A DNA stretch of 64,000 nt from Penicillium oxalicum (taxonomy: Eukaryota; Ascomycota; Eurotiomycetes; Eurotiales; Aspergillaceae). Position numbers and translations under genes: made by a program. Location: assembly GCF_001723175.1 (NCBI RefSeq), contig NC_064651.1:1922001-1986000 (forward strand), written 5' to 3'. Shown piece by piece: positions 24,594-36,250 of the stretch (positions are counted from its first letter, which is position 1; the number at the start of each line of letters is the position of its first letter). The notes under the pieces were generated by a model. It did not search any database. It was given only the letters and a program-made list of their open reading frames with translations, and was not told where the DNA came from.

Positions 24594-25478
24594 ATTGACG
24601 TGGGTGAATGAGGGGGGTCGTTACTTGGGAGCGGGAAATTTTGGGTGGAGCGGACGAAAGGAGGGGAGCTTATCGGTTATCGAGGCCACGCAGCCATGGA
24701 TGGTGTCCACTCTCATCGATCGCAGGAACTGGGAAATACAGATGATCTCCATGAGATGGAAGGGAAACAAGGGAACCGAATTGCGAATCTACGTGAGACC
24801 GTCGCGACCTGGGCCCAGGACAAGCATCATCGGCGTGGTTTACTGGGATTGGAATCTATACTTTGAACGGCGGAGCGCGAGAGGGAAAGTCATCAGAAAG
24901 GAGCGTTTGATCAGTAGATCATACAAATAGTATTACAGCTAGCTGGCTAGCGGAATGTAATTGATCGTTCTCGTGCCGATTCACAACAGGGGCATTGCCC
25001 TCTTAGTCGTACTGCCATTGTTGAAGCTGAGAACGATGAGTCAGAGCAAGGAGAGCAACGAATGAGACAGTCCGAGGCTGGCAAAGAAGGCGAACCAGTG
25101 ACCCTCCACATGCAATGCAATTGGAGAAATAAAACAAAGAAAAATAGGCGACTCGTGGGGAAAGAGTCGAACCCTGATGAGAGAGAGCAAAGCCCGCTTT
25201 GGTCATAGACATCATCAATCCAGTCAGGATAGGGGGTATATGACTGGCAAATAGAAGTGAAAGTGCTCAGAGGAGTTCTGAAGAGTGAGTCCGCAAGAGA
25301 TAGGCAAAGGAAAATGGGTTGAAACCAAAAGAGAAAGACAAAAACTTTGAAAAAAAAGGAATGCCAGTGCCGCCGGTGTCAGGGAAAACCCGGAAGAAAC
25401 CCGGGGGAAACAAAAGAGTTTTTGGGTCGTGCAAGTCGTCTCAGAGTAAAAATGCCGTGCAGAGATGGGGAGGCAAAT
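24594..25478. other. Intergenic, efm4 promoter and phosphatase 3' flank
   Basis: About 0.9 kb between two genes read leftward. It holds the efm4 promoter and the 3' untranslated region of the phosphatase gene. No RNA gene: a GGTTCGACTC-like box near 25150-25175 (minus strand) lacks a matching acceptor stem. Confidence 0.55.
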
Positions 25479-27638
25479 TTACAGAAACTCATCGATATTC
25501 CTCAAAATCATGCGGTCCACGCCCGCAGGTGGAGAGCGCGGATCGGAACTTTCATTGTAATAGTCCAGAGAAGCGGCGCTCGCAGAGGCTGTAGGCTCAG
25601 TCTTCTGAAAAGGCAGAGAGGATGAGGGTATGGGAGGCGCCAAGAAGCCCGACGTCCGTGGAGAAAAGAAACCGGGCCCCGGTTCAGGGTATCCGGGAGG
25701 ATCACGGGCCAACATTCCAGGTGGACCGTGAGGGCCATGGCTGCTCACTGCGCGCGGAAGATCGACGGGAGAATCGGACACCGATTCAATGGACTGGAAC
25801 TTTTGCCGGAAGGGCAGAGGGCGCGGAGAAAGACTACGCTTGGGCGAGCGGTTCTCGTTGCAACTGGTCTTGGGGCGTAAAGACCTCGATGCCGGGATGG
25901 ATGACCCTGCCACGGGCGAGGGCATATGAGGCACATGGGGGACGCCGGGCACATCCTTGAGAGCGGATCGTTGCTGGGCCTCCTCTCGCTCGGCGCGGGT
26001 TACTTGAGGCTCAGAACTCCTGCGGCCCGTTTTCACGAACCACTCTTGGGGCGCCGCACGTGTAGGGGGACTTCCGCGCAGTAAACGAGCTCGGAAATCG
26101 GTGAGCTGGTAGATGAGGCTCATATTGGGACCAACCCATTGACTGCGTCCCTTGACCACATCGTACATGGAACTGAAATCCAAGTTTCGATTCTTGTACA
26201 ACCCATAGGCAATCACCAGGGACGCCGAGCGGCTGGCTCCGAGCTGGCAATGAATCAAAACCTTCTTTCCCTGCGATATACGATCGTCGACTAATTCACA
26301 CAGTGGGAAGAGGTCTTCCAAGATCTCTGAATTGTGGTCCCAACCGACGTGAATGTATTCCGGGCCCTCGGACGCTGGCGCAGAAGTCGACGACTGGGCA
26401 GGCTCCGTTTCAGAGGGCTGATATTCGAAGGCGGACTTGAAAGAGATCTCGGAGACGGCGGTCTGAGGCTCGCCGATAGAGAAGCGTTTTGAGCCCATGG
26501 AGGCGCTGCGCCAGGTGCTCATGACCGTATTCCCGGGCTCTTCGGTGCTGGTGCTGAATGGGTTCTTGACCTCCTTGGCCACGTTGATGACGACGTCGAA
26601 TCGCGCGGCTTCTTCCGCGGTAGGTTCAAGGTACAAAAAGACGCCCGTATCGTATATCCGAATGGGTCCATCCGGATATCCACGCTCTTTGCCACGAGCG
26701 GATTCACGAGACGCCAGGGGCTCATCCTCTTCGTCTACTTCTGGAATCACGCCTTGCGAGAACGCAGCGCCATCGTCGGGCAGTGGGTGCAGGGGCGAGA
26801 CGGTGTCGTCAGATGACGTTCCCGAGAGTCGCCGACTCCCAGGGCGGGAGACGGGCCGAGCGAGTGGAGGCAGCTGCATCCCGCCCCGAGGGGCGAACCC
26901 GGGTGATGCGATGGAGGTAAGTGCAGGTGAGGATTCTGCGTGCCGCAGGAACTGTCGTGCAAGAGGGGTGGGAGGTACCAGGTCCGGCACGTTTGTGGGG
27001 AAAGACTGGTCCAGGCCCGGAGTGCGGATGGAGAGGTTGGCTGGGCGTCGGCGACTGCTCTTGGGGGGGATGTGTATGGGAGAGGGCGGAGCCGAGAGAT
27101 GAGACTGTGATGTGGTCTCGATCATCGATGCTGTCGCGATCGGTGGGCGTTCCTGGGACAGCGAGGGCACCCGTAAGGATAAATTTTTCAAGTTGCGTGC
27201 GCGTCGTCCAGGGGAATCCGGGCGCACAGCCGCGGACGCGGGTGACAACAAAGAGTGGTCGGGAGGCATCGCTGGGAACGAAGCCGCCTCCGTGGGAAAG
27301 GACGGAGGAAACTGGGGGTACGACAGTGGCATGATTGATGGGGTTTCAGGAGAAGAGCTGGGTGAAACGTCCCCAGTCGAGTGAGAGTCGAAAGGGGAGT
27401 CGGCAGTCGATGGCGAAGACTCCGTGGAGCCAGATGTCATGGAAGAGATACTTCCGCGATGCACAGAAGGACGGAGACGTTTCGAGTTTGAGTGAGTGTT
27501 GACAGGAATGTGAGCAGGCAGTTGCAGAGGATGGATCGGATGTTCTTCTTCCTTGTATTGTGAGGGTAAACCGCCGTAGACGGACATGAACGACGGAAAA
27601 GAGTCCGAGAAGGACGGTGGGCTTGTTTGTATCGGCAT
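25479..27638 (-). CDS. Dual-specificity (MAP kinase) phosphatase, Msg5/Cpp1 type
   Basis: Cys-based protein phosphatase expected to dephosphorylate Thr and Tyr of MAP kinase activation loops. Single exon, 719 aa. The N-terminal 300 residues are Ser/Pro-rich with basic docking-like motifs: KRLRPSVHRGSI (53-64) and a related pair, RRARNLKNLSLRVP (145-158) and RRRPANLSIRTP (196-207). The catalytic domain is about 325-520. The general-acid candidate is Asp434 in HVGWDHNSE. The signature loop HCQLGASRS has nucleophile Cys464, followed by SLVIAYGLYKNRNLDF and the substrate-loop region QWVGPNMSLIYQL. The C-terminal tail is Pro/Ser-rich and ends MILRNIDEFL. Catalytic residues are intact. The organisation (long regulatory N-terminus, then DSP) matches yeast Msg5, so a role in cell-wall or pheromone MAPK damping is inferred, not shown. 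A TTGCAG acceptor-like site 10 nt before the ATG hints at a leader intron. Confidence 0.9.
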   Translation of the reverse strand: MPIQTSPPSFSDSFPSFMSVYGGLPSQYKEEEHPIHPLQLPAHIPVNTHSNSKRLRPSVHRGSISSMTSGSTESSPSTADSPFDSHSTGDVSPSSSPETPSIMPLSYPQFPPSFPTEAASFPAMPPDHSLLSPASAAVRPDSPGRRARNLKNLSLRVPSLSQERPPIATASMIETTSQSHLSAPPSPIHIPPKSSRRRPANLSIRTPGLDQSFPTNVPDLVPPTPLARQFLRHAESSPALTSIASPGFAPRGGMQLPPLARPVSRPGSRRLSGTSSDDTVSPLHPLPDDGAAFSQGVIPEVDEEDEPLASRESARGKERGYPDGPIRIYDTGVFLYLEPTAEEAARFDVVINVAKEVKNPFSTSTEEPGNTVMSTWRSASMGSKRFSIGEPQTAVSEISFKSAFEYQPSETEPAQSSTSAPASEGPEYIHVGWDHNSEILEDLFPLCELVDDRISQGKKVLIHCQLGASRSASLVIAYGLYKNRNLDFSSMYDVVKGRSQWVGPNMSLIYQLTDFRARLLRGSPPTRAAPQEWFVKTGRRSSEPQVTRAEREEAQQRSALKDVPGVPHVPHMPSPVAGSSIPASRSLRPKTSCNENRSPKRSLSPRPLPFRQKFQSIESVSDSPVDLPRAVSSHGPHGPPGMLARDPPGYPEPGPGFFSPRTSGFLAPPIPSSSLPFQKTEPTASASAASLDYYNESSDPRSPPAGVDRMILRNIDEFL

Positions 27639-28791
27639 GATTCAACACCTGCAAGTCTAGACGAGAGGAAAGGGCCGTGTTCCTTCCCGGTGAGGCTCAA
27701 TTCACAGGCGAAAGGTGAACGAGACACGGAGCATGTGTGCACTCTGCTGAACTAATTGTTTTCGAGTCTGAAACAGTGGACTTTGCTGCCTGCGCAAATA
27801 GAGAAAGGAGTGAATGGCTAGAGGAGATCTTTGTGGAAGAACATCGGGTTAGTTTTGAGGCTTTGAACGTAGGCCAAGGGAACTGTAGGACCGAAGGACC
27901 GGCGGGTGCAAGCTGCAAGGGCTTGAAAGGGCTTGAAACCAATGATCTGCACCAACACAAATTGAAGAGTCCGGGAGCCCCAAGGCATGATCACTGTCCA
28001 CGAGTATGGGTGCCATGTTTCAGGGGGAGGGGATTGACACGACACAGGGCGACAAGAGTCCGGGGCTGGATTTTCGATCGAGGCTGTCCGAGGGCCTATT
28101 CACATACCGGGTTCAATCCTCTCCGGCCGCGATGGGGATCTGTCTGGGCGCGCACCGGCCAGCAGAAAGAAGAATAAGCTTAAATGGAGGATACAAGTAG
28201 CCCGGGAGCGAGACAGTATTTGTTTTTTTTGGTCTCGAGAGAGTCCGTAGTAGCGATCGTGCGTCAATGTGACAGTGCTCCTGGAAGAATGGGATTGAGT
28301 AATAGGCGGCGGGGGTCAAGGAAAGGTTGGGGGCGAGAGTCGTTCCTCCGGGGAATTGACGCAAATGTTGCAGAAAAGGCCGAAAAGAAAAGAAAAGAAA
28401 GAGACGAGGGGCACAAAGAGGTTCGCAAAGTAAATAGGTACTCGAACACAGACCCAGCTCCCTCCCTGGACCAAGTGAAGAAGGGTGTGATTGATAATGG
28501 AGGAGTTGGTGCAAGGAGGAGAAAGGAAGAGAAGAATGGAGATTGGGGGGGCAAAGAGAGACGAGTGGAAGAGTTAAGGCTGAGGTCACCGATGGGTGAG
28601 GCAGCTTGCGCCGGCCGGTGAAAGACGGTACTGGTCCTGACTGGGTCTGGGGTCGATGTACATCAAGACAGTGCGCGGAGACGAAGAGTACACAGACTGG
28701 ATCACTTGATTGTACTTTGTCGTTTGGACTGTAGTTTACTGATGGGGATCATGAAGACACGAGCAAATGAGTGAGATCCAGAAATAATGGA

Positions 28792-28793
<2 letters not shown>

Positions 28794-28823
<30 letters not shown>
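28794..28823 (+). repeat. (CT)n microsatellite, about 15 units
   Basis: Perfect CT dinucleotides in the phosphatase upstream region; they read (GA)n in the sense of that gene. Confidence 0.95.
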
Positions 28824-28827
<4 letters not shown>

Positions 28828-29737
28828 TGTCCACCTTGAATGCGACCCTCGGATTTGTATTCGATTCTATTTTGTGTTTTCCTCTTCCGTTCCGCCCAAG
28901 CGTTGACTGTAACCCGAGCAGGTATTGCGGGATACCACCGTACACGCCTGGCCATCACAGACATTCCCAGTCCAGATTCTGATTCGATCGTGATGGGAAA
29001 TACTCCCGCTGCGATCCCCAATTTCTGGCCCGGAATAGTGGAGGAACCGAATCAGAAGTGACTCGACGATGGGGAAGGGTCTCCCTTCTCTGCACCGTCC
29101 ACTGAACACTGGTGATTCGTTCGTCCTGCCGATCTCCATGTATTTTGATCAGTCGCACGTCATGTTGTTGTTCATTACGATTCTATCATGAATTCTCTCT
29201 AGGACCCCCGAGCAGTGATGCAGGTCAAATATCAAACTGCGACAATGTCTGGAAGGCTTTCAGTGTAAACTGTACTGAAGGTCTCCCAGGTACAGTCGGT
29301 ACTCGGTACCACATTTTTTTGGCCCCTCTACACGTGTACTCGATTTCCACTACCCAGGTATCCACCAGTATGTCGAGTGGTTTGGCACCTTTACCATCAA
29401 ACCCAGGCAGCCTGGTTCAGAGATCTCCGATGTAGAGACCCACTGTAATTTCAGCGATTCGACGAGGGAATCCTCGTGTTTGGGATGTGTTTCTGCTTCA
29501 GGCTTCAGACCTCCCCCAAGCGATGATCTTGATCCATACCGCGTACCACTCTCGAAGAGGGCCGAAACAACTAATCAATCACACGATCACGCAATGGTTT
29601 TCTCATTCCTACAAGCCCGTCCGTGGGTATCACCGTTGAGCCAAAATCTCCGCCTCTTGTGAATTATGTTGCGCATAGAGCAAGACACATGCTTCTACAA
29701 TACTACGTTTCATCTTTTCATCTTTACCCACCTGTAC

Positions 29738-29800
29738 AAATACACACATACACACACACATACACACACACATACACACACTCTCTCTCTCCCTCTCTAT
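29738..29800 (+). repeat. Mixed (CA)n/(TA) then (CT)n tract
   Basis: Several blocks of CACACA separated by single TA steps, running directly into CT dinucleotides. Intergenic. Confidence 0.9.
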
Positions 29801-31045
29801 CTCGCAGTCTTTTCCGCCCTCTCTCCCGTTGGAAACCTTCCCTCTCCCTGCGGCTGCTCTGACTGGTTCGCGGGCACTCACCCGAACGGGATGGCTTTCG
29901 TGGCCGCTCTAATTTTAGCCGCCGGGGGCGGTGGGAGCTTACTCGGCGCCAAACGCACGTCGGTGACAGGCCCATGCTGGTGCACTGGGGCTGCATTGGG
30001 GCTTTTTTTTCTTGTTCTTCTCACACAGGTCATGTAGTCTTACAGCACATACTGTACTCTGGATCACAGAATCAAGACTGACTCATTCGCTGGTCCAAGC
30101 ATGTAAGCATGAGTCCATGCTACACAGCTCTCGTACTGTCGCCGGTATCTGACGCAGAACCGAAAATCATTGAGGACGCCGAATGTGGCCCATGCCGACC
30201 CGTCTCTGCGTGCACGGGTCCCCGGTTCACGGGTGGGCAAGAGACTGCGGTTGAGAGAGGTCCACATGGTAATTACAAGACTTTTTCAGTACCGCTGTAT
30301 GAGAAAGTGGAAACAGGAAACACCAGCTGAGAGCATACGGAATTTTGTCTCTGGTCGACCGGCACAAGCACCGATGGCATGAGTATCAGTATCACGGTGA
30401 AATGCACCTGGACATAATAATGTTGGCAACGGACAAAACAGACGGTCTACACTACGAGACTAGATGATCATGTTGAGTCAGGGTCTCGTCCTTTAGTCTG
30501 CCTGCAGACAAGGAGGCCAGACCCTTCCACTTGAGCAGATGTTCCAAAGAATCTGAATCACCCAGCCTCTGAATTCATACAAGTGCCAGCACAACCAGTA
30601 TGGTCGTGTCGAAATGGACCCGAGCTGCCAGACCGGGTGGATTTACTGCGCTTAGGTAATAAAACCAAAAAAACAAAACCAAAAGGGGAAAAAAAAGTCC
30701 AGGCACATGTGCCTGGCAACGTGATGGGGCTGAGGCGAACTGCGGGTGGGCTGAATCATCGAAGACCAACTCGACCTGATCCTTTAGGAACCTTCGGAAA
30801 TGAAGGGAGGACGAAATATCCGAGCTTGGCTTTGACAGAATCTGTGATCTCAGCTAGTCAAAGTCGTTTGTGTAGTATACTTGACCTCATCCACAGCAGC
30901 GTTATACACTACATTAATTGGAGTGACACTGGAAGATACTATATTTACCCCTTCTTGTGGAGGTAGAATGCAGAGTCTCCTGCACTCAGTAAAATACTCC
31001 TACTCGATAATCACTTGCATATGCATCTTCTCCTTGACTGGGATT

Positions 31046-31072
31046 GGAGAGAGAGAGAGAGAGAGAGAGAGA
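31046..31072 (+). repeat. (GA)13 microsatellite
   Basis: Perfect GA dinucleotides in the 8.6-kb intergenic block. Confidence 0.95.
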
Positions 31073-33626
31073 CGGAAGGGGGGTAAAGGGCGGCGCTCGA
31101 ATCACATCACTCTGGAAAAGTTCTTTGATCAAGACGCTACAGTGGACCGTGGTTGGTCCTCCATCGATATCTGAAACCACAGGGACGGTCGCCGGAGCTG
31201 AAGAGGCGATTGTGAAACACACCCAGCGGGTCCAGCCCCGCACTGGCTGCCACTAGTATTCCCTTGGCACCATCCGAACGGAGCCTATCGCCGTTGACGA
31301 ACGGCGGGAACCCGGATTTGGAGGGGGAGAAATGTCCAAGCGTCTTTTATTGGAAGATTATCTCTATTCAGTTCATGATCCAGCATGCTGTAGCGCGACC
31401 CGGTCATCACGACTCTCGACCTGTCCTACAACGATTGTGTGCTCCAATTAGCGCGCACTCTTTAAATGCCCGTCGCCTACATGTAAGCTATTCGTTCTTC
31501 TCTCAAAGTGGGAATCCGTCCCCTCTGCCTCATCGCCATAACCCAATTAGCAACCTCATAGGACCCTAATTTTCCATTCGTAAGGACAATGATCGCCGTT
31601 CTTGCATCCACTCAGGACCAAGCAAAGGACTGAAAAGTACTGTAGGTTACTATGCGGAGCTATGATTTACGCTTTCAACTTTTCAGATGTGAAGCGGTGA
31701 TGACTCTCGAAATCCGAGTGGATGACCAGGCGCTCCAATCTCCATCGGATCTACCAGGTATAGAACAGGTCAGTGACAATCCACCCAAGATCTACAGTCT
31801 CTGAAATCTGGCTTCGTAAGCCTGGCGGAGGCTCAATTTATCCTGAAGCAAACGAGATACGACTACCCACCTGGCCAGTGGTATGTGCCCTTAGCAAATC
31901 CTGCCGCCTGGAAAACAACCTCACGTGGCGAGGGCGATGATCGTCATCTCCAAAGCCAGATGATGATCCTGTGAGAAGTGATACCTACGAACGTTACTTT
32001 AAAACTCAGCCCCAATTGATCACCGACACAAATTAGACCTAGAATAGACATTCAATGTTGACCATAACGCAAGGGGAGATGCAGAGAGACAGGATCCCAG
32101 ACGACGGCCACCTTCTGGAAGACACCAGCGACAGGGTGCCCAAAATCCCATCCATTGATCACCTCCCACATTCATCAGCAGCACAAGATAATTAATTATA
32201 GACTGAATTTATTCCCAGATGGCACTTGCAAGATTTCCTTTTTCAGAAGGGAAGCTCATACTCCTAGGCGGCTCGTTTCACATTAATTGATCACTGGGCT
32301 CCTCCTGCCTTGATGGCATCGGCCTCTGCCCGTCGGGAGGGGGTGCTAGGCGAGATTATCAATGACTGAAAACAATAGTCTCGTTCACTACCATGGCCTA
32401 TAAGCTCTCAATAGCGTGGTCTCCATGTGCCTAGTACTGTCGGACAACTATGGCTTCCCAGAACCGAGGCTCTCTAAATCAGGTCCGTGCAAGTCTCCAT
32501 GAGACGCTCGCATCCCGACATCCACCCGTCAACCAATAAAAGGCCGCCATTCATATGAAGCACACGAGAGCCTGGAGGGCGTCCATAATAAAAGGTGCGG
32601 CTCGTGCTGACTCGTGGTGTGTCTATGAGTTTCAGCTTGGGTAATGACGCGTTTGCGTATCCTTGGTTTCAGCTCTGGCTCTTCTACCAATATACCTTAG
32701 ACCAAGCTTCCATTCGTACGGCCTTGTTCTGGCAACACATGGCTGATTGATGCATCGGCAGTAAAGTGAAGTCTTCTGATCAGGTTGAAGCTAGAGTCCG
32801 TCAGCCTCTTGAAGGACTAGTCAGCTGCATGTGTGGTCTCTCATCTCTACTCGCATGGCCGTTCAATCTCCACCAGGTTCCAGGAAAACAAAGTATAATC
32901 TTCAATTATGTGATCGTTTGTCAGACTTGATGTCTCGTCGGCGGCAGTCTGAATCCATCGGTCCAGGTTGATTTCCTCAATCACCTGTCGAGGCCTGACA
33001 CAACCACAAGCACGGAGTACTCTACTCTCTAGCAAAAACAGCTGACGACTTGACACACTACGGGCTCAAAGAAACCGTTCTCCCGCCAATCCCAGTGAAA
33101 ATAGTGGATATCCACCATCTTAATTGAAGTGGCCTCCGAACCGTCTAACTGAGAGTTGTGGGGTTTCATCCATATCACCATGTGTGTCAGGCAGGTCTGA
33201 GCTTGCCGAGCCATGATTCCAAACTCCAAGCTCCACGCCTGTGACAGTTGACCGTTCCGAAGCAAGTCAGGGCACAGTTGTTGATATTGTTTTGCTTTCG
33301 TTCACACGGATTCATGAACTGAGCTTAGGATGCGTGTCTGCACACGTTCTCGCTCATCTTGCCTTTGGGGACATCAAGCAGATGCTTAGAGCTCCAAGAT
33401 TTAGAGCTAAAGCTCTACAGCGAACGGTTCTCCGATTGTTCGTTTTGCAAGTGTGATGTGAAGTCGGGACTAGGGTATTTCGAGGTTGAGAGTCCTCGCC
33501 AAATAGCCTTGTTGACGGGAGTCGACCAGATCATAGAGAGTACTCTTGACCATTGACTATGAGAGGTGGACATGTTCACCAGATACGAGTTTTCATTTGT
33601 CTGAATTTGGACTCGGGCAATTGGAA

Positions 33627-33648
33627 TCTCTCTCTCTCTCTCTCTCTT
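33627..33648 (+). repeat. (TC)n microsatellite, about 11 units
   Basis: Perfect TC dinucleotides in the same intergenic block. Confidence 0.9.
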
Positions 33649-36250
33649 TCGCAACTAACCCACGAACTGATTCCTTTCGAGGCTTTTTTTCCCTCATCAA
33701 GTCTGACCCAGTGCATGTGGGCACCTGAATCATGTTGACCATGGTCCACTGCAAAAACCCGCTCACTGGTCAACTGTCGGCAAAAATCCACCGTCTCTTA
33801 TGAAAATGTCATCTGTTTTTGGTACGCTGGACGTTTGATTTCACATGAAGCATTGTCTTTCTGCAGAATCCAAGGCGCAGGCGCAATGTCCTGTATTCCA
33901 GACATGGATTCGACCATGCAAAGGGGAAAAAAGAAACCAAAATTCTTCAATCAAGCAAGAAAGCCTGGGCTCCGCTGAGGAACGCAACTGACACGTGTTT
34001 CGATAGTGGAACTGAAACCTCACGGCGGATCAATCGAGCCCCAAGTGCCTGTCCCGAATCCATGCGGGAACCATGGTTGATCTGGATGGTCTCCATTGAT
34101 GTCTGGCCCGGCATCATATTGTTGGTCCCAGCTCACGAGAGACATCGCCCTAGTGGATTTTTCTTCGTCTTGATCGAGATGAAAAATTTTTCTCTTTCAC
34201 ACAATCTTTAAAATCTCTGGTCAAGAGAAGACCATGTGAGTGTCTATGTCTGCCGGGAAGTGTGTGGGTAGTGGGTACTATTTTGGTCTTGAAAATGATC
34301 TGTGTGGACTGTGCATGGATAAGAGTAAACAACTATTGTAGATTCACGAGCAGACTTCTACGGCTGAGAAACGTTCTCACACATCTTCTGTCTCATCGCT
34401 CCTCGAATTGAAACTGCCTACACCAGCCTCAACTGACGCGGTGTGTCGCATCCCGTTCATGTGAACACCCATCTCATGTGTCCGGATGTATGATGAGAGT
34501 CGACCGATTTTGAATTCGCCCCAAGTCTCTTCCATCTCTCTCTCGTCCTTGGAAGATTCTTTTGTGTTGGGGCACAACCAACCAAATACTTCTATTTGCA
34601 TTCTGGATGATGCCCACGATTTGGTACATCACTCGGTACTAGCCCGTTGCTTGTCCCTCGAGAGAAGTCACTCCTACCAGGTGCTGTATTTTGCGATTGA
34701 CGGAGTGTGCATACTATGACCTTGATAACCTTCCATAAAAGTAAAAATTCAATCTCAACATGTATGGAAAGAGTCCCAGTTGTCGATTTGGCTTCGGAAT
34801 GGCTCATTGTCCAAGTTGACCAGCTGACCAGTCGACTGGGAGAGCTCGGCCGGCCTCTTTCCAGCCCCGACTGACCCGGATGGTTCAACACGCAAAGAGA
34901 GAACGATTCAATTAGAGTCAACATTCAATTTCTGGTACGGCACCTTCATTTGTTCGATCCTGGCAATCCAGGAGAGCTACCGGATCTCTCTCCAAAAAAA
35001 AAGAAAAAAAGAATATCCGACGAGTCGTTCAACATCCGCCCCTGTACCTAGTAGGAACAAGTAAGAATTGAATCCAGTCCCAGCATGGCCGTACCCAAGG
35101 TTTCTTGAACGTGCAATGAAACTACGTATTTGGAGGTTCGCTCCACCTGCTCTGGTTCTTTTGGTCCGTTTGACCTCCACTCTGCAATTGGATTGAATCT
35201 GTATCTCGCAGCTGCAGGATGAAAGCACCATGATCAAACCATCCGATCTTCGGCTGCTGTCCTCGTGGACACCAGTCGGGTACAAAGTGTCCGAACTGTC
35301 CGCTGCATCCCAGCCTTTTCTCTTCCCCTCCATCTTGCAGCTCCTGTGGTCTCGAGAGAATCAGCGGTGACTGGCAACACTGGGCTGCTCTGCCTCCCTA
35401 CACTTCTCTCCGTCAATTCCAGAGAAAGAAATTGTCAAGAAAGAACAGAGAGAAAGACACATCAACGGGTTGAATGGTCAAACGCCCCTCTGGATTCGTG
35501 GCTGGACGGGTTGCAAAGAGGTGAGTTCTTCCACCTCACATCGTCATGACCCTGGGGCCTCCTCCAAACCGCACCAGTGCCCACTACCCAGTGTTCAAGA
35601 CGCGACCACCGGCGTCATCTCCACCGAGTCCACCTTGTCCAGTGTCCACGGCTAATCAATAGACCAGCCTCATCCGCTCAGCTCACGCCTCACGGCCGCG
35701 GCCAAAACTCAGCTTCTCCGTCTGTTCAGGGCCCGGACCAAGAGTCGCAGACCCACCCACGCCGCTGGTCGTGAAACGCCCGCTCTCGACCCTCTCGACC
35801 CTGTCGAAACGGTGCTTTCGAAACGATCCTCTTGCTCCTCCTCACGGTCGCACCAGTCCCGACGGTCCGTTCCAAGCTTGGTGGTCCCCAGCCTCCATTA
35901 CACAACGCTCGCGCCTGCTCTCGCCTTGATTGAAACGTCCAAAGACACCATCTTCGGTGCGAGAGCGCAATCCTCCGTTGTCCACGACCATCCCCATCGT
36001 TTGCTCAGCTCCCAATGCCGGGCACCCTCAGGACCACACCCCTCTCGAATCGGTGCCGCGCCCTGACGTGAAGAGGACTCTGCCATTGAGCATGGTCTCT
36101 TGTGAAACAAAGACTCGAACCGGCGATCATGATCGCGGTGTAAACGGTGCTTATCGATTGGGCTCCAGCAAGGCCATCTCCGACGACATCGTCACAAACA
36201 GCAACAATAACAACAACACCTTCACCACCATCCACAATCATCCTTCAAAC

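Larger units (their letters stand above)
27639..36250. other. Gene-poor block, 8.6 kb, between divergent phosphatase and Ser-rich genes
   Basis: No supported gene. It must carry both promoters. C/T-rich sequence from about 35300 to 36250 precedes the Ser-rich gene and is probably leader; it contains several ATGs. Microsatellites occur at 28794, 29738, 31046 and 33627. About 31570-32840 has no long open frame on either strand and nothing I can name. Confidence 0.6.

Noticed and set aside
25140..25220. Possible tRNA with a GGTTCGACTC-like B box on the minus strand
   Set aside because: The T stem has a mismatch and two wobble pairs, and no complementary 5' acceptor stem is found at the required distance.
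28081..28145. Possible tRNA T-arm (GGGTTCAATCC) on the plus strand
   Set aside because: The stem does not close around a seven-base loop and no anticodon or acceptor stem can be built upstream.
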